Positions 25,726 to 34,256 of a stretch of 40,741 nucleotides of DNA are shown here, in pieces (position 1 is the first letter of the stretch; each line of letters opens with the position of its first letter). This DNA is from an uncultured Bacteroidales bacterium (GTDB lineage Bacteria > Bacteroidota > Bacteroidia > Bacteroidales > WCHB1-69): the NCBI GenBank assembly GCA_937949745.1, contig CALECM010000008.1, positions 1-40,741 on the forward strand. The letters run 5' to 3'. Position numbers and translations under genes: made by a program. Under the pieces are notes generated by a model. It ran no database searches. It was given only the letters and a program-made list of their open reading frames with translations, and was not told where the DNA came from.

Positions 25726-27501
25726 TTAACGTCTTCCTCCGGAACTACTTCTGCTGCTTGAACCCGAACTAGAACTTCTGGAAGAGCTGGAAGGAGTCGA
25801 CACGGAGCGACTGGGTGAAGAACTGGGAGCTGAGTAACTTCTTCCTGATGAAGAAGGTGAAGTAGAACGACTGGGACTGGAATAAGAAGGAGAGGTGGAT
25901 CTGGAAGAATTATTCTGGGGAGGTGTATAAGAAGGAGTCGATCTGTTTTCAGCAGGTCTTGTGTTGTAGCTGGGTTGTGAAGGCTGAGAGTAGGTGGACC
26001 GTGAATTTGACCTGGAAGGTGCAGGTTGTGCGGAAGGCCTGTTATTCTGTTGAGGTTGGGTTGTTTGTCTGTTTTGATTAGCCGGACTGGTTGTCTGACG
26101 GGAGTTTTGGGGAGTGGTGGTAGTGGGCCTTCTATTGGTATTGTTCTGGTTTTGAGGAGTGTTGGAGGGAGATGTGGTTGCAGGTCTGCGGTTCACATTA
26201 GACGGTTGACTTTGACTGGGATTTGATTGGCCCACATTATTGTTGACAGCCGGTCTGTTAGGGCGTGTATTATTTCCTGAAGGCGCAGCATTCGGAGTTG
26301 ATTGATTTGCACCCGGATTGCGGTTTACCGTATTTTGTTGCGTACTTGAATTGGATTGGTCAATATTATTATTGACAGCCGGTCTCCTAGGACGCGTATT
26401 ATTGTCTGAAGGTGTTGCACCCGGAGTTGATTGGTTCGCACCAGGATTACGGTTCACCGTATTTTGTTGCGTACTTGAATTGGATTGGTCAATACTATTG
26501 TTGATGGGCTGTCTGCCGGGACGAGCCGGTTGCGCATTCGGGGTTGACGGAGCAGCGCCGATATTTTGCCCGTTATGATTTGAATTACTGGAATTCAACT
26601 GATCAGTAGTATTTATCTCATTACTTACCGGTCTTTCACCTCTTCCGGTGTTACCTGTCTGTGATTTTCCCGGAGTACTGATTACCTCTCTTGATCCGCC
26701 GGAGGAGGTAGAAGATGCTAAAGCATCGTACCTTTGGTTGAAACTGGCCGGGGAAGTTCTTGTAATGCTGGAACCTCCTGAACCATATTCTTCGGGTCTC
26801 TCACCGCGTCCCCGGTCTGAGGTATTTCCGTTGGAGGGTCCCACTGAATTCCTGTGTCCATAATAATAGGAAACGTTCCGGTCATAATTATTGTGGTAAT
26901 ATCCGGCATAATATCCGTCGTAATAACCATTATAATAGCCATGATGGTATCCGTTCCAGTATCCGGGACTTCCCCATCCCCAACCCCAGTTGAAGCCGTA
27001 GGAGTAGTAGCCGTAGTCGTAATAGTAGGGACGGTAATAATAACTCGGCCACCACCAGTTATAGCCTAAATAAATACTTACTCCCCAGCTGGCCGGAGAA
27101 TAATTGTACCAGTATAAGTTCGTAAAATAGGGGTCGTAATAATTCCAGCCGCTGTAAACATCGCTATGGAAACGGCGGATACGGGAAGTGTAATAGTAAT
27201 CGTAATAATCACTATCGTCATAATAGTAATTATTAGTGACATAAGTAGTGCCGTCACTATCGTATTGGATTTCAGATTCCGAATAAGCAGGTGCCTGCGT
27301 ATATTCTTCCTCCGTGTAATTATAGTTGTCCTCGTAGCCGGAGTAATTCCTGTCGGGAGTAGTGTATGAGGCTGCCTGGGAGGCGACACTTGCTTCGCTG
27401 GACGAAACATAGATATCATCATAAACGGTGAATGAATTCATCTGACAGGATGTGGCAATCAGGACTACCATAATAAGCGGTAAAAAAATGGATTTTTTCA
27501 T
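25726..27501 (-). CDS. Aromatic-rich repeat lipoprotein of unknown function
   Basis: A 591-residue putative lipoprotein (lipobox ending ATSC, Cys19). Three low-complexity regions follow. Residues about 50-215 are Tyr/Asn/Gly/Trp-rich; in 141-215 I count about 26 Tyr and 7 Trp in 75 residues, with GYYxGYY iterations. Residues about 310-460 are Asn/Gln/Pro/Arg-rich and carry two near-identical 43-residue repeats (336-378 and 379-421). The tail, about 500-591, is nearly all Ser/Pro/Arg and ends SSGGRR. The signal peptide and continuous frame on this strand support a real gene; many antisense open frames here result from the composition. An adhesive, matrix or surface-spacer role is possible, but nothing shows it. 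Confidence 0.75.
   Translation of the reverse strand: MKKSIFLPLIMVVLIATSCQMNSFTVYDDIYVSSSEASVASQAASYTTPDRNYSGYEDNYNYTEEEYTQAPAYSESEIQYDSDGTTYVTNNYYYDDSDYYDYYYTSRIRRFHSDVYSGWNYYDPYFTNLYWYNYSPASWGVSIYLGYNWWWPSYYYRPYYYDYGYYSYGFNWGWGWGSPGYWNGYHHGYYNGYYDGYYAGYYHNNYDRNVSYYYGHRNSVGPSNGNTSDRGRGERPEEYGSGGSSITRTSPASFNQRYDALASSTSSGGSREVISTPGKSQTGNTGRGERPVSNEINTTDQLNSSNSNHNGQNIGAAPSTPNAQPARPGRQPINNSIDQSNSSTQQNTVNRNPGANQSTPGATPSDNNTRPRRPAVNNNIDQSNSSTQQNTVNRNPGANQSTPNAAPSGNNTRPNRPAVNNNVGQSNPSQSQPSNVNRRPATTSPSNTPQNQNNTNRRPTTTTPQNSRQTTSPANQNRQTTQPQQNNRPSAQPAPSRSNSRSTYSQPSQPSYNTRPAENRSTPSYTPPQNNSSRSTSPSYSSPSRSTSPSSSGRSYSAPSSSPSRSVSTPSSSSRSSSSGSSSRSSSGGRR
26239..26496 (-). repeat. Tandem 129-bp coding repeat (2 full copies plus degenerate flanks)
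   Basis: Copies at 26368-26496 and 26239-26367 are nearly identical in DNA and encode 43-residue units starting xIDQSNSSTQQNTVNRNPG. Partial, more diverged copies flank both sides (residues about 311-335 and 422-455). The period is an exact multiple of three, so copy-number change would keep the frame. Confidence 0.8.
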
Positions 27502-27538
27502 TGCTATATCTCCTTATCTTTTGGGTGGTTATTTTTCT

Positions 27539-27546
27539 TATTTTTG
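27539..27546 (+). promoter_or_regulatory. Candidate -7 element for proS
   Basis: TATTTTTG on the plus strand fits TAnnTTTG, about 60 bases before the proS ATG. A TTTG lies at 27520-27523 but the 15-base spacing is shorter than usual. Confidence 0.4.
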
Positions 27547-27566
27547 CAGTTCGCTAGTTTAGACTA

Positions 27567-27574
27567 CAAAGATA
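27567..27574 (-). promoter_or_regulatory. Candidate -7 element for the aromatic-rich lipoprotein gene
   Basis: TATCTTTG on the minus strand fits TAnnTTTG and lies about 66 bases before the ATG at 27501. It is only 20 bases from the opposing proS element, so the two predicted transcripts would start within, or overlap at, the same short stretch. Confidence 0.4.
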
Positions 27575-27604
27575 ATCAAAAGTTAAATTATATAAGGAAT
27601 ATTA

Positions 27605-29080
27605 ATGGCAAAAAGTTTTACTTTAAAGGAAGATAATTACTCGCAATGGTATAACGATATTGTGAAAAAAGCAGATTTAGCTGAAAATTCTGCAGTAAGA
27701 GGATGTATGGTGATTAAACCTTACGGCTACGCGATCTGGGAAAAAATGCAGGGGGCATTGGATAAAATGTTTAAAGATACCGGGCATGTAAATGCTTATT
27801 TCCCGATTTTTATACCTAAATCATTTTTGAGTCGTGAAGCCAAACACGTTGAAGGTTTTGCAAAAGAATGCGCAGTAGTTACACATTACCGGCTGATTAA
27901 TGCGCCTGATGGTTCGGGAGTCGTAGTAGATCCCGAAGCTAAACTCGAAGAAGAACTGATCGTGCGGCCCACTTCCGAAACGATAATATGGGATACCTAT
28001 AAAAACTGGATACAGTCTTACCGAGATCTTCCCGTATTGTGCAATCAATGGGCTAACGTGGTTCGTTGGGAAATGCGTACCCGCTTATTTTTACGTACTA
28101 CGGAATTTTTATGGCAGGAAGGGCACACTGCCCATGCAACCAGGGAAGAAGCCGTTGAAGAAGCGGAAAAGATGCTGAGAGTATATGCCGATTTTGCCGA
28201 AAATTTTATGGCTATGTCGGTAGTTAAAGGGACGAAATCTCCTAACGAACGATTTGCCGGAGCTGAAGAAACTTTCTCCATTGAAGCGATGATGCAGGAC
28301 GGGAAAGCGCTTCAGGCAGGGACCTCTCATTTCTTAGGACAAAATTTCGCAAAAGCTTTTGATGTGAAATTCCTCAATAAAGATAATCAGCAGGAATATG
28401 TGTGGGCCACTTCATGGGGAGTATCCACAAGGCTGATCGGGGCATTGATCATGACCCATTCAGATGACAAAGGGCTTGTACTTCCTCCTAAATTGGCTCC
28501 TATTCAAGTGGTTATTGTTCCGATATATAAAAGTCAGGAGCAGTTGCAGGCAATAACGGAAAAGATTCTTCCGTTAATAGAAACATTGAAAGGGAAAGGA
28601 ATTTCGGTTAAATACGACGATGATGATTCCAAACGCTCGGGATGGAAATTCAATGAATACGAACTCAAGGGCGTACCGGTACGTGTGGTAGTGGGACCGC
28701 GGGATCTGGAAAATAATCAGGCTGAGGTTGCCCGGCGTGATAATTTTGAAAAGAAATCCGTGTCGTTTGATCGGCTGGCGGAAGAAATTGAAGGATTATT
28801 GGCGGAAATCCAGCAGAATCTCTTCGACCGTTCTTCAAAATTTAAAGATGAAAATATCAGGAAAGCGGATACCTGGGATGAGTTTATGGAGTTATTGGAT
28901 GAGAAAGGTGGCTTTGTTTATGCCCACTGGGACGGTACACCTGAAACGGAAGATCTGATCAAAGAAAAATCCAAAGCGACAATACGTTGTATTCCTTTTA
29001 ACAATCCGCAGGAAGAAGGAGAGTGTATCCTGACGGGAAAACCTTCGAAAGAACGTGTGCTTTTCGCCCGTGCCTATTAA
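27605..29080 (+). CDS. proS: Prolyl-tRNA synthetase, archaeal/eukaryotic-like type (ProS3)
   Basis: A 491-residue class II synthetase that charges tRNA-Pro. Motif 2 region: RPTSETIIWDTYKNWI and WANVVRWEMRTRLFLRTTEF (about 120-165). Substrate loop GTSHFLGQNFAKAF (about 240). Motif 3 region: WGVSTRLIGALIMTHSD (about 265-285). The HGTP anticodon-binding domain (about 300-395) and a C-terminal ProRS zinc-domain-like tail ending in the family's terminal Tyr (FARAY) follow. There is no inserted editing domain between motifs 2 and 3, which distinguishes it from the bacterial E. coli type. The start is the ATG at 27605. It precedes mazG by 32 bases. Confidence 0.96.
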   Translation: MAKSFTLKEDNYSQWYNDIVKKADLAENSAVRGCMVIKPYGYAIWEKMQGALDKMFKDTGHVNAYFPIFIPKSFLSREAKHVEGFAKECAVVTHYRLINAPDGSGVVVDPEAKLEEELIVRPTSETIIWDTYKNWIQSYRDLPVLCNQWANVVRWEMRTRLFLRTTEFLWQEGHTAHATREEAVEEAEKMLRVYADFAENFMAMSVVKGTKSPNERFAGAEETFSIEAMMQDGKALQAGTSHFLGQNFAKAFDVKFLNKDNQQEYVWATSWGVSTRLIGALIMTHSDDKGLVLPPKLAPIQVVIVPIYKSQEQLQAITEKILPLIETLKGKGISVKYDDDDSKRSGWKFNEYELKGVPVRVVVGPRDLENNQAEVARRDNFEKKSVSFDRLAEEIEGLLAEIQQNLFDRSSKFKDENIRKADTWDEFMELLDEKGGFVYAHWDGTPETEDLIKEKSKATIRCIPFNNPQEEGECILTGKPSKERVLFARAY

Positions 29081-29112
29081 TAAATTGAAAGATTACTCAA
29101 AAGTCATGCATC

Positions 29113-29889
29113 ATGGATGATCCCCGGTTAACTGCTTTTAAGAGACTGCTGGATATTATGGACGAACTCAGGGACAAATGTCCGTGGGATAGTAAACAGA
29201 CGTTCGAAAGTCTTAGATATTTAACCATTGAGGAAACCTATGAGCTCTCTGATGCTATTGTGGATAAGAAATACGAAGAAATACCGAAAGAACTGGGAGA
29301 TTTAATGTTGCACCTGGTTTTCTATGCCAAAATAGGATCCGAACAAAATCTGTTTGATATTACCGATGTGCTGAATGGCATTTGTGAGAAACTGATCCGC
29401 CGGCATCCTCATATTTTTTCAGACGTTAAAGTAGCGAATGAAGAGGAAGTCAAAAATAATTGGGAAGTAATAAAATTACAGGAAGGTAATCGTTCGGTAT
29501 TGGGAGGTGTCCCCGTTTCTTTGCCGGCTATGGTTAAAGCATACCGGATTCAGGAAAAAGCACGTGGAGTAGGTTTTGATTGGGATAATACGGAACAGGT
29601 ACTGGAAAAAGTCAGGGAGGAATTCGGCGAATTTCAGGAAGAATTAAAAAACGATACCCCTGAAAAAGAAGATGAATTCGGGGATTTGCTATTTGCCCTG
29701 ATCAACTATGCCAGGTTTGTTAAAGTGAATCCGGAGGATGCCCTCGAAAAATCCAATAAGAAATTTATCCGTCGTTTCCAATACATGGAAAAGAGAGCCG
29801 GGGAATTACATAAAAATTTGTCGGATATGTCTCTGGATGAAATGGAAATGCTATGGCAGGAAGCCAAATCCGATCAGTCGTCCACTTAA
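29113..29889 (+). CDS. mazG: Nucleoside triphosphate pyrophosphohydrolase MazG
   Basis: MazG hydrolyses (d)NTPs, including non-canonical ones, to monophosphate and PPi. The 258-residue protein has two MazG domains. The first holds CPWDSKQTFESLRYLTIEET with the metal-binding EETYEL ... KELGDLML residues (about 24-72) and RRHPHIF. The second holds VREEFGEFQEEL ... DEFGDLLFALINYARF (about 170-205). The catalytic EExxE/ExxD pattern is complete in both. Start ATG 29113; 32 bases after proS and 13 before the next gene. Confidence 0.94.
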   Translation: MDDPRLTAFKRLLDIMDELRDKCPWDSKQTFESLRYLTIEETYELSDAIVDKKYEEIPKELGDLMLHLVFYAKIGSEQNLFDITDVLNGICEKLIRRHPHIFSDVKVANEEEVKNNWEVIKLQEGNRSVLGGVPVSLPAMVKAYRIQEKARGVGFDWDNTEQVLEKVREEFGEFQEELKNDTPEKEDEFGDLLFALINYARFVKVNPEDALEKSNKKFIRRFQYMEKRAGELHKNLSDMSLDEMEMLWQEAKSDQSST

Positions 29890-29902
29890 TATCACCATCA
29901 CC

Positions 29903-31831
29903 ATGAAAAAACCGGCATTATACATATTCATCCTGTTGATTTCCGTGGTTTCACTGTCTTACGCCCAGACGCCATCTAAAAAAGTGATCAAACTTGCGGA
30001 CAAGGCAAAGAAAGCTATTTCAGCCGGTGACCTCGAGAATGCTTCCCGGAGCCTTCAAAAGATTTTTCAGCTGGATGCGACCTATGCAGATGCTTATGTT
30101 TTACAAGGTGATATCTATAATGTTACACTGCAGTCTGATAAAGCAGCCGATTATTATAATAAAGCCATACGGATAATGGATAAGCCTAAACCGATACTTT
30201 ATTTTATTACGGCCGGTGAAGAATTGAAGAGCGGACGTTATGAAGAGGCTCAAAAAAATTTTAATATTTATCTGGAAAAAGAAGGAAGGAATTCTCCGGT
30301 GACTAAAGAAGTTCTACGGGGATTAGAAACCTGTAAATTCGGGATAGAAGCTATGAAAAATCCGGTTACTTTCGATCCTGTGAACTTAGGGCCTAATATC
30401 AACTCAGGATGGGATGAATACCTGGCTGCCCTCACAGCGGATGAAATGGAATTTATATTTACTGTCCGCAGGCCAAGGGATGAAAAAACCATTTGTGTTT
30501 TTTGTTCTATGGAGGAGGATTTTTACAATACCATAAAAGTAGATGGAAAATGGCAACCCAGAAAACCTCTTACTTCTATTAACTCGAGTTATAATGAGGG
30601 AGCGCAGGCAATTTCCCCCGACGGGCGTTATCTTTTCTATACTTTATGTAATACGGATTTCGGCTATGGAAGTTGTGACTTATACTGGGCAAAAAAAATC
30701 GGTGAACGATGGTCAAGACCCCGGAACCTGGGGAAACCGGTTAATACGGCTCATTGGGAGTCGCAGCCCTCAATCGGGCCGGACGGGAAAACTATTTATT
30801 TTGCCTCCAACAGACCCGGTGGTTATGGCGGGATCGATATCTGGAAAACCGAAATAATCGAAGAAGGTGTTTTTTCCGATCCCGTTAATTTGGGACCGCA
30901 AATAAATACCAAATATGACGATACGGCACCGTTTATCCATGCCGACGGACGGACGCTTTATTTTGCTTCCGACGGTCATGTCGGAATGGGAGGAAAAGAT
31001 TTATTTTACAGTGTATTAATGGGTGACGGAACCTGGATGGATCCTGTTAATTTAGGATACCCGATCAATACTCCTTCCGACGAGATCAATATTTTAATCA
31101 ATGCCTCGGGAACCACGGCCTATTTTGCTTCTGATAAGGAAGGGGGATACGGCGGACTGGATCTCTATTATTTCGAGCTGGACGAACGCCTCAGGCCGAC
31201 GCCGGTAACTTACATTAAAGGAATTGTCAGGGACGCGATCACCCATGAACCTTTGGAAGCTTCCATCGAAATGGTGGATCTCAATACGGATCAAATCATT
31301 ACTTTAACTTCTTCCGATCCGGAAACAGGCGAATTTTTGGCCTGTATCCTTACCGGGACGAATGTGCTCCTTAACGTAAATCATCCGGACTACCCGTTCT
31401 ATTCGGAAAACTTTCAATTGAAAAAATCCTACACGGACCTGGAGCCTTTTATTAAAGATATCGATCTTCAGAAAGCGGAAGTGGGCACTACTTTTATTTT
31501 GAGGAATATATTCTTTGATTTTGATAAAAGCGATTTGAAATCCGAATCCTTCCCGGAACTCAATAACCTGGCGGATTACCTGAAGAAGAATAACGCCATA
31601 AGGATAGAGATAGGAGGTCATACGGATGATCAGGGAAGTGATGCTTATAATAATAAATTATCACTCGACAGGGCACGGTCGGTATATAATTATCTTATCG
31701 ATCAGGGTATAACTCCCGATAGGCTTTCATATCACGGATATGGTAAAACTTTACCTATCGCTCCCAATACCACCGAAGAAGGCAGGTCTTTGAACCGGAG
31801 AACAGAATTTAAAATCATCAGTGTAAAGTAG
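29903..31831 (+). CDS. PorE-like OmpA-family protein (TPR, PD40 propeller, CRD, OmpA_C)
   Basis: A 642-residue exported protein from ATG 29903; the frame is open further upstream inside mazG, but only this start gives a signal peptide (about 1-24, ending SYA-Q). Domains in order: TPR-like helices (about 30-140); five WD40/PD40 blades (about 160-440, e.g. AISPDGRYLFYT, PSIGPDGKTIYFASNRPGGY, APFIHADGRTLYFASD, ASGTTAYFASDKEGGYGG); a carboxypeptidase-regulatory-like fold (IKGIVRDAITHEPLEASI, about 445-525); and OmpA_C (about 535-642: FFDFDKSDLKSES, GHTDDQGSDAYN, LSLDRARSVYNYL, LNRRTEF). This is the layout of PorE, the T9SS protein that binds peptidoglycan. PorE of Porphyromonas is a lipoprotein, and no lipobox is seen here, so it may be a paralogue. 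Confidence 0.85.
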   Translation: MKKPALYIFILLISVVSLSYAQTPSKKVIKLADKAKKAISAGDLENASRSLQKIFQLDATYADAYVLQGDIYNVTLQSDKAADYYNKAIRIMDKPKPILYFITAGEELKSGRYEEAQKNFNIYLEKEGRNSPVTKEVLRGLETCKFGIEAMKNPVTFDPVNLGPNINSGWDEYLAALTADEMEFIFTVRRPRDEKTICVFCSMEEDFYNTIKVDGKWQPRKPLTSINSSYNEGAQAISPDGRYLFYTLCNTDFGYGSCDLYWAKKIGERWSRPRNLGKPVNTAHWESQPSIGPDGKTIYFASNRPGGYGGIDIWKTEIIEEGVFSDPVNLGPQINTKYDDTAPFIHADGRTLYFASDGHVGMGGKDLFYSVLMGDGTWMDPVNLGYPINTPSDEINILINASGTTAYFASDKEGGYGGLDLYYFELDERLRPTPVTYIKGIVRDAITHEPLEASIEMVDLNTDQIITLTSSDPETGEFLACILTGTNVLLNVNHPDYPFYSENFQLKKSYTDLEPFIKDIDLQKAEVGTTFILRNIFFDFDKSDLKSESFPELNNLADYLKKNNAIRIEIGGHTDDQGSDAYNNKLSLDRARSVYNYLIDQGITPDRLSYHGYGKTLPIAPNTTEEGRSLNRRTEFKIISVK

Positions 31832-31843
31832 ATTTCTTTCCTG

Positions 31844-31872
31844 TTAATAATATTTAATTAAAATAATATTAA
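31844..31872. other. AT-rich imperfect palindrome after the PorE-like gene
   Basis: TTAATAATATTT (31844-31855) and AAATAATATTAA (31861-31872) form an imperfect 12-base inverted repeat with a 5-base loop, followed by TTTTG. It could be a weak terminator or just AT-rich intergenic DNA; it also abuts candidate -7 elements. Confidence 0.35.
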
Positions 31873-31889
31873 TTTTGTAAATATTTATT

Positions 31890-31897
31890 TATATTTG
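31890..31897 (+). promoter_or_regulatory. Candidate -7 element for the helix-hairpin-helix gene
   Basis: TATATTTG fits TAnnTTTG; a second match, TAATTTTG, is at 31870-31877. Neither has a clear -33 TTTG. The downstream ATG is at 31968. Confidence 0.33.
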
Positions 31898-31967
31898 CTT
31901 ATTGATGTTATTTATAAAATATCTGTTTACTTAACTAATTTAGCTGCCCATACTATATCGCTGTAAT

Positions 31968-32678
31968 ATGAATTCATTCTTTAATTTCACACGTGCTGAA
32001 TGGAGTGCCGTTATTTTTATAGTATTATTACTTCTTGGTTCTTTATTTTTTTCCCGACTTACCCGTCTCCATAAAAAAACGCAATTTGATTTTGCGTCAT
32101 TTGAAACAGAAATCAGCCATTTTATCCGTACACAGCAATTTATCTCCGATTCACTCGAGCAGGAGAAAAAAAATAAAAGAACATATTCACGGTCAGGGAA
32201 TAATTCGCATACCTTAGCTGTTAAAGCGGATACTTCGAAAAGGATGTCAAATCATGATAAAGATAGATATCGGATAATCAAAGTAAATGTTAATGGTTGC
32301 GATACTTCCGATATTGAACGGATTCCGCTTTTCGGGAATAAAAGGGCGGCGAAACTCATTGAGTACCGTCATGCGCTGGGAGGGTATTATGATCTGGAAC
32401 AATTACATGAAATATTTATCATGCAGTCCGTTAGTAAACAACATCTGGAGAGATATTTTTATGTGGATACTACAGCTATCGTTAAGATCAGGATCAATCA
32501 TGCAGAATACCGGGAGTTAATAAGCCATCCTTATTTCGATGCTTATCTTACCAAATCCGTGTTGCACTACAGGCAGAAAAATGGTGCCATCCATGATTTG
32601 GAAGAATTTAAAAAAGCCACGCATGCCTATCCTGAATTACTGGAAAAATTAAAGCCGTATCTCACTTTCGAGGAATAG
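31968..32678 (+). CDS. Membrane-anchored helix-hairpin-helix protein (ComEA-like domains)
   Basis: A 236-residue protein with an N-terminal membrane segment (about 11-31, EWSAVIFIVLLLLGSLFFS), a polar linker, and two helix-hairpin-helix regions of ComEA type: about 103-165 (KVNVNGCDTSDIERIPLFGNKRAAKLIEYR, HALGGYYDLEQL) and about 170-232 (IRINHAEYRELISHPYFDAYLTKSVLHYRQ, GAIHDLEEFKKA). ComEA domains bind DNA non-specifically during uptake; here the orientation should place them outside the cytoplasm, but a competence role is inference. Such proteins are common in Bacteroidota near sodium:solute symporter genes, as here. Confidence 0.88.
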   Translation: MNSFFNFTRAEWSAVIFIVLLLLGSLFFSRLTRLHKKTQFDFASFETEISHFIRTQQFISDSLEQEKKNKRTYSRSGNNSHTLAVKADTSKRMSNHDKDRYRIIKVNVNGCDTSDIERIPLFGNKRAAKLIEYRHALGGYYDLEQLHEIFIMQSVSKQHLERYFYVDTTAIVKIRINHAEYRELISHPYFDAYLTKSVLHYRQKNGAIHDLEEFKKATHAYPELLEKLKPYLTFEE

Positions 32679-32703
32679 CATATCGGTCATGTAATATCCG
32701 GGA

Positions 32704-32738
32704 TTTGAATATATCCTTTCATCTTTTTTGTATTTTTG
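32704..32738 (+). promoter_or_regulatory. Promoter of Bacteroidota type for the symporter operon
   Basis: TTTG at 32704-32707, a 23-base spacer, then TATTTTTG at 32731-32738. The predicted start site near 32745 gives a leader of about 20 bases to the ATG at 32766. This makes the upstream in-frame TTG at 32736 untenable as a start, because it lies inside the -7 element. Confidence 0.6.
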
Positions 32739-32765
32739 CTTCCGATTCAATTATCCAAAGCTACT

Positions 32766-34256
32766 ATGAGTATCATCTTTATCTTTTTCATTGCGTATGT
32801 AGGCCTTTTATTCGGCATAACCTGGCTCACATCGCGAAAAGCAACTAACAATACTTATTTTACAGGTAACAGGCGTTCTCCATGGTTTGTGGTGGCTTAC
32901 GGAATGATAGGGGCTTCTTTATCAGGCGTTACATTCATGTCGGTTCCAGGTGATGTAGCCACTACCCAATTCACTTATTTTGGCGTAGTATTAGGATATA
33001 TTTTGGGTTACCTGACTATTATCTACGTGCTTCTCCCGTTATATTACAAACTTAACCTGACTTCCATTTATGAGTACCTTGGTAAAAGACTGGGGCTTGA
33101 AGCTCATAAAACCGGATCTCTGCTTTTTATAGTCTCCAGGTTGATCGGTTCGGCGTTAAGGATGTATCTTGTGATTTATGTTTTGCAGATTTTCATTTTC
33201 GATGCATGGAATATTCCGATCTGGCTGACTTCCATTATCATGATCACGATCATCTCGCTTTATACGATCCGGGGAGGAATCAAAACCGTAGTGTGGACCG
33301 ATACGCTGCAGACTACATTTATGTTAGCGGCATTGATGATTACCATTGTTGTTATCTTTAACAATTTAGATATTTCATTGCCTCAAATGTGGAATAAAAT
33401 GGAACAGGCAGGATATACCACATTATTCGAAACCGACTGGAGAACCCATAATTATTTTCTGAAACAAATTATCGGAGGAATGTTTATTACGATCGCCATG
33501 ACGGGATTGGATCAGGATATGATGCAGAAAAACCTCTCATGTAAGAATCTTCGGGATGCCCAGAAAAATATGTTCTCATTCACCGGGATCCTGGTTGTAG
33601 TCAATGTATTGTTTCTGATGCTGGGAGGAATGCTGCTGATTTTTGCCCAAACAAACGGAATTGATCTTACCGGAATGGCGACCGACCGTATTTACCCGGA
33701 AATAGCCTTGCGTTATTTGGGCACGGGAACAGGAATTGTTTTTGTTATGGGGTTAATCTCGGCCGGTTTCTCCAGTGCCGATGGTACTTTTACCGCATTA
33801 ACCACTTCCATTTGCTTCGACCTCATTGGAATCGATCAACGCTTCCGGTCCGAGAAACAAAAAGTATGGGTCCGGGGATTGGTCCATGTCATGATTTCTA
33901 TTCTTTTTCTCGCCATTATTATTATCGTGTCCTATCACCATAATGACGCCCTGATCAGAATCATTTTTAACGTGGCCGGATATACGTACGGTCCGATATT
34001 AGGATTGTTCGCTTTCGGGATTTTTACGAAAAGGATTATTCGTTATCCATCTTTGGTTCCGGTTATCGCCGTATTAATACCGTCTTTATGTTTCCTGCTG
34101 TCCAAATTCTCGGTTTATCTCCTGGACGGATATAAATTCGGTTATGAAATGATCATCGTAAACGGGATTTTGGTATTTTTGTCTTTATTAATCGTGAGTA
34201 AAAAAAAGAATTATGTCGTTAAAAATCAAAAATATGAAGAGGCTTTTCTTAATTAG
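32766..34256 (+). CDS. Sodium:solute symporter family transporter
   Basis: A 496-residue inner-membrane protein of the SSS family (about 13 membrane helices). Family features: an N-terminal helix (MSIIFIFFIAYVGLLFGITW), then the SSS stretch TYFTGNRRSPWFVVAYGMIG and ASLSGVTFMSVPGDV (about 33-65), GGIKTVVWTDTLQ (about 170-185), LISAGFSSADGTFTALTTS (about 335-355). The substrate cannot be read from sequence; Bacteroidota relatives are uncharacterised. An in-frame TTG at 32736 lies inside the promoter, so the ATG at 32766 is preferred. The gene overlaps the DUF4831 gene by a few codons at its 3' end, indicating cotranscription. Confidence 0.92.
   Translation: MSIIFIFFIAYVGLLFGITWLTSRKATNNTYFTGNRRSPWFVVAYGMIGASLSGVTFMSVPGDVATTQFTYFGVVLGYILGYLTIIYVLLPLYYKLNLTSIYEYLGKRLGLEAHKTGSLLFIVSRLIGSALRMYLVIYVLQIFIFDAWNIPIWLTSIIMITIISLYTIRGGIKTVVWTDTLQTTFMLAALMITIVVIFNNLDISLPQMWNKMEQAGYTTLFETDWRTHNYFLKQIIGGMFITIAMTGLDQDMMQKNLSCKNLRDAQKNMFSFTGILVVVNVLFLMLGGMLLIFAQTNGIDLTGMATDRIYPEIALRYLGTGTGIVFVMGLISAGFSSADGTFTALTTSICFDLIGIDQRFRSEKQKVWVRGLVHVMISILFLAIIIIVSYHHNDALIRIIFNVAGYTYGPILGLFAFGIFTKRIIRYPSLVPVIAVLIPSLCFLLSKFSVYLLDGYKFGYEMIIVNGILVFLSLLIVSKKKNYVVKNQKYEEAFLN

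Noticed and set aside
26239..26534. Possible CRISPR-like direct repeats
   Set aside because: The period is 129 bases, contiguous and in frame within a coding region, without unique spacers; it is a protein tandem repeat.
26318..27422. Several overlapping open frames on both strands across the repeat lipoprotein
   Set aside because: They are produced by the biased Tyr/Asn/Ser codon composition; none has a signal peptide, domain or plausible start, while the minus-strand 591-residue frame has a lipobox.
29738..29902. Longer start for the PorE-like gene (29738)
   Set aside because: It lies within mazG in another frame and would destroy the signal peptide that begins at 29903.
32736..32765. TTG start for the symporter
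   Set aside because: The TTG is part of the -7 promoter element; the ATG at 32766 gives the normal first membrane helix.
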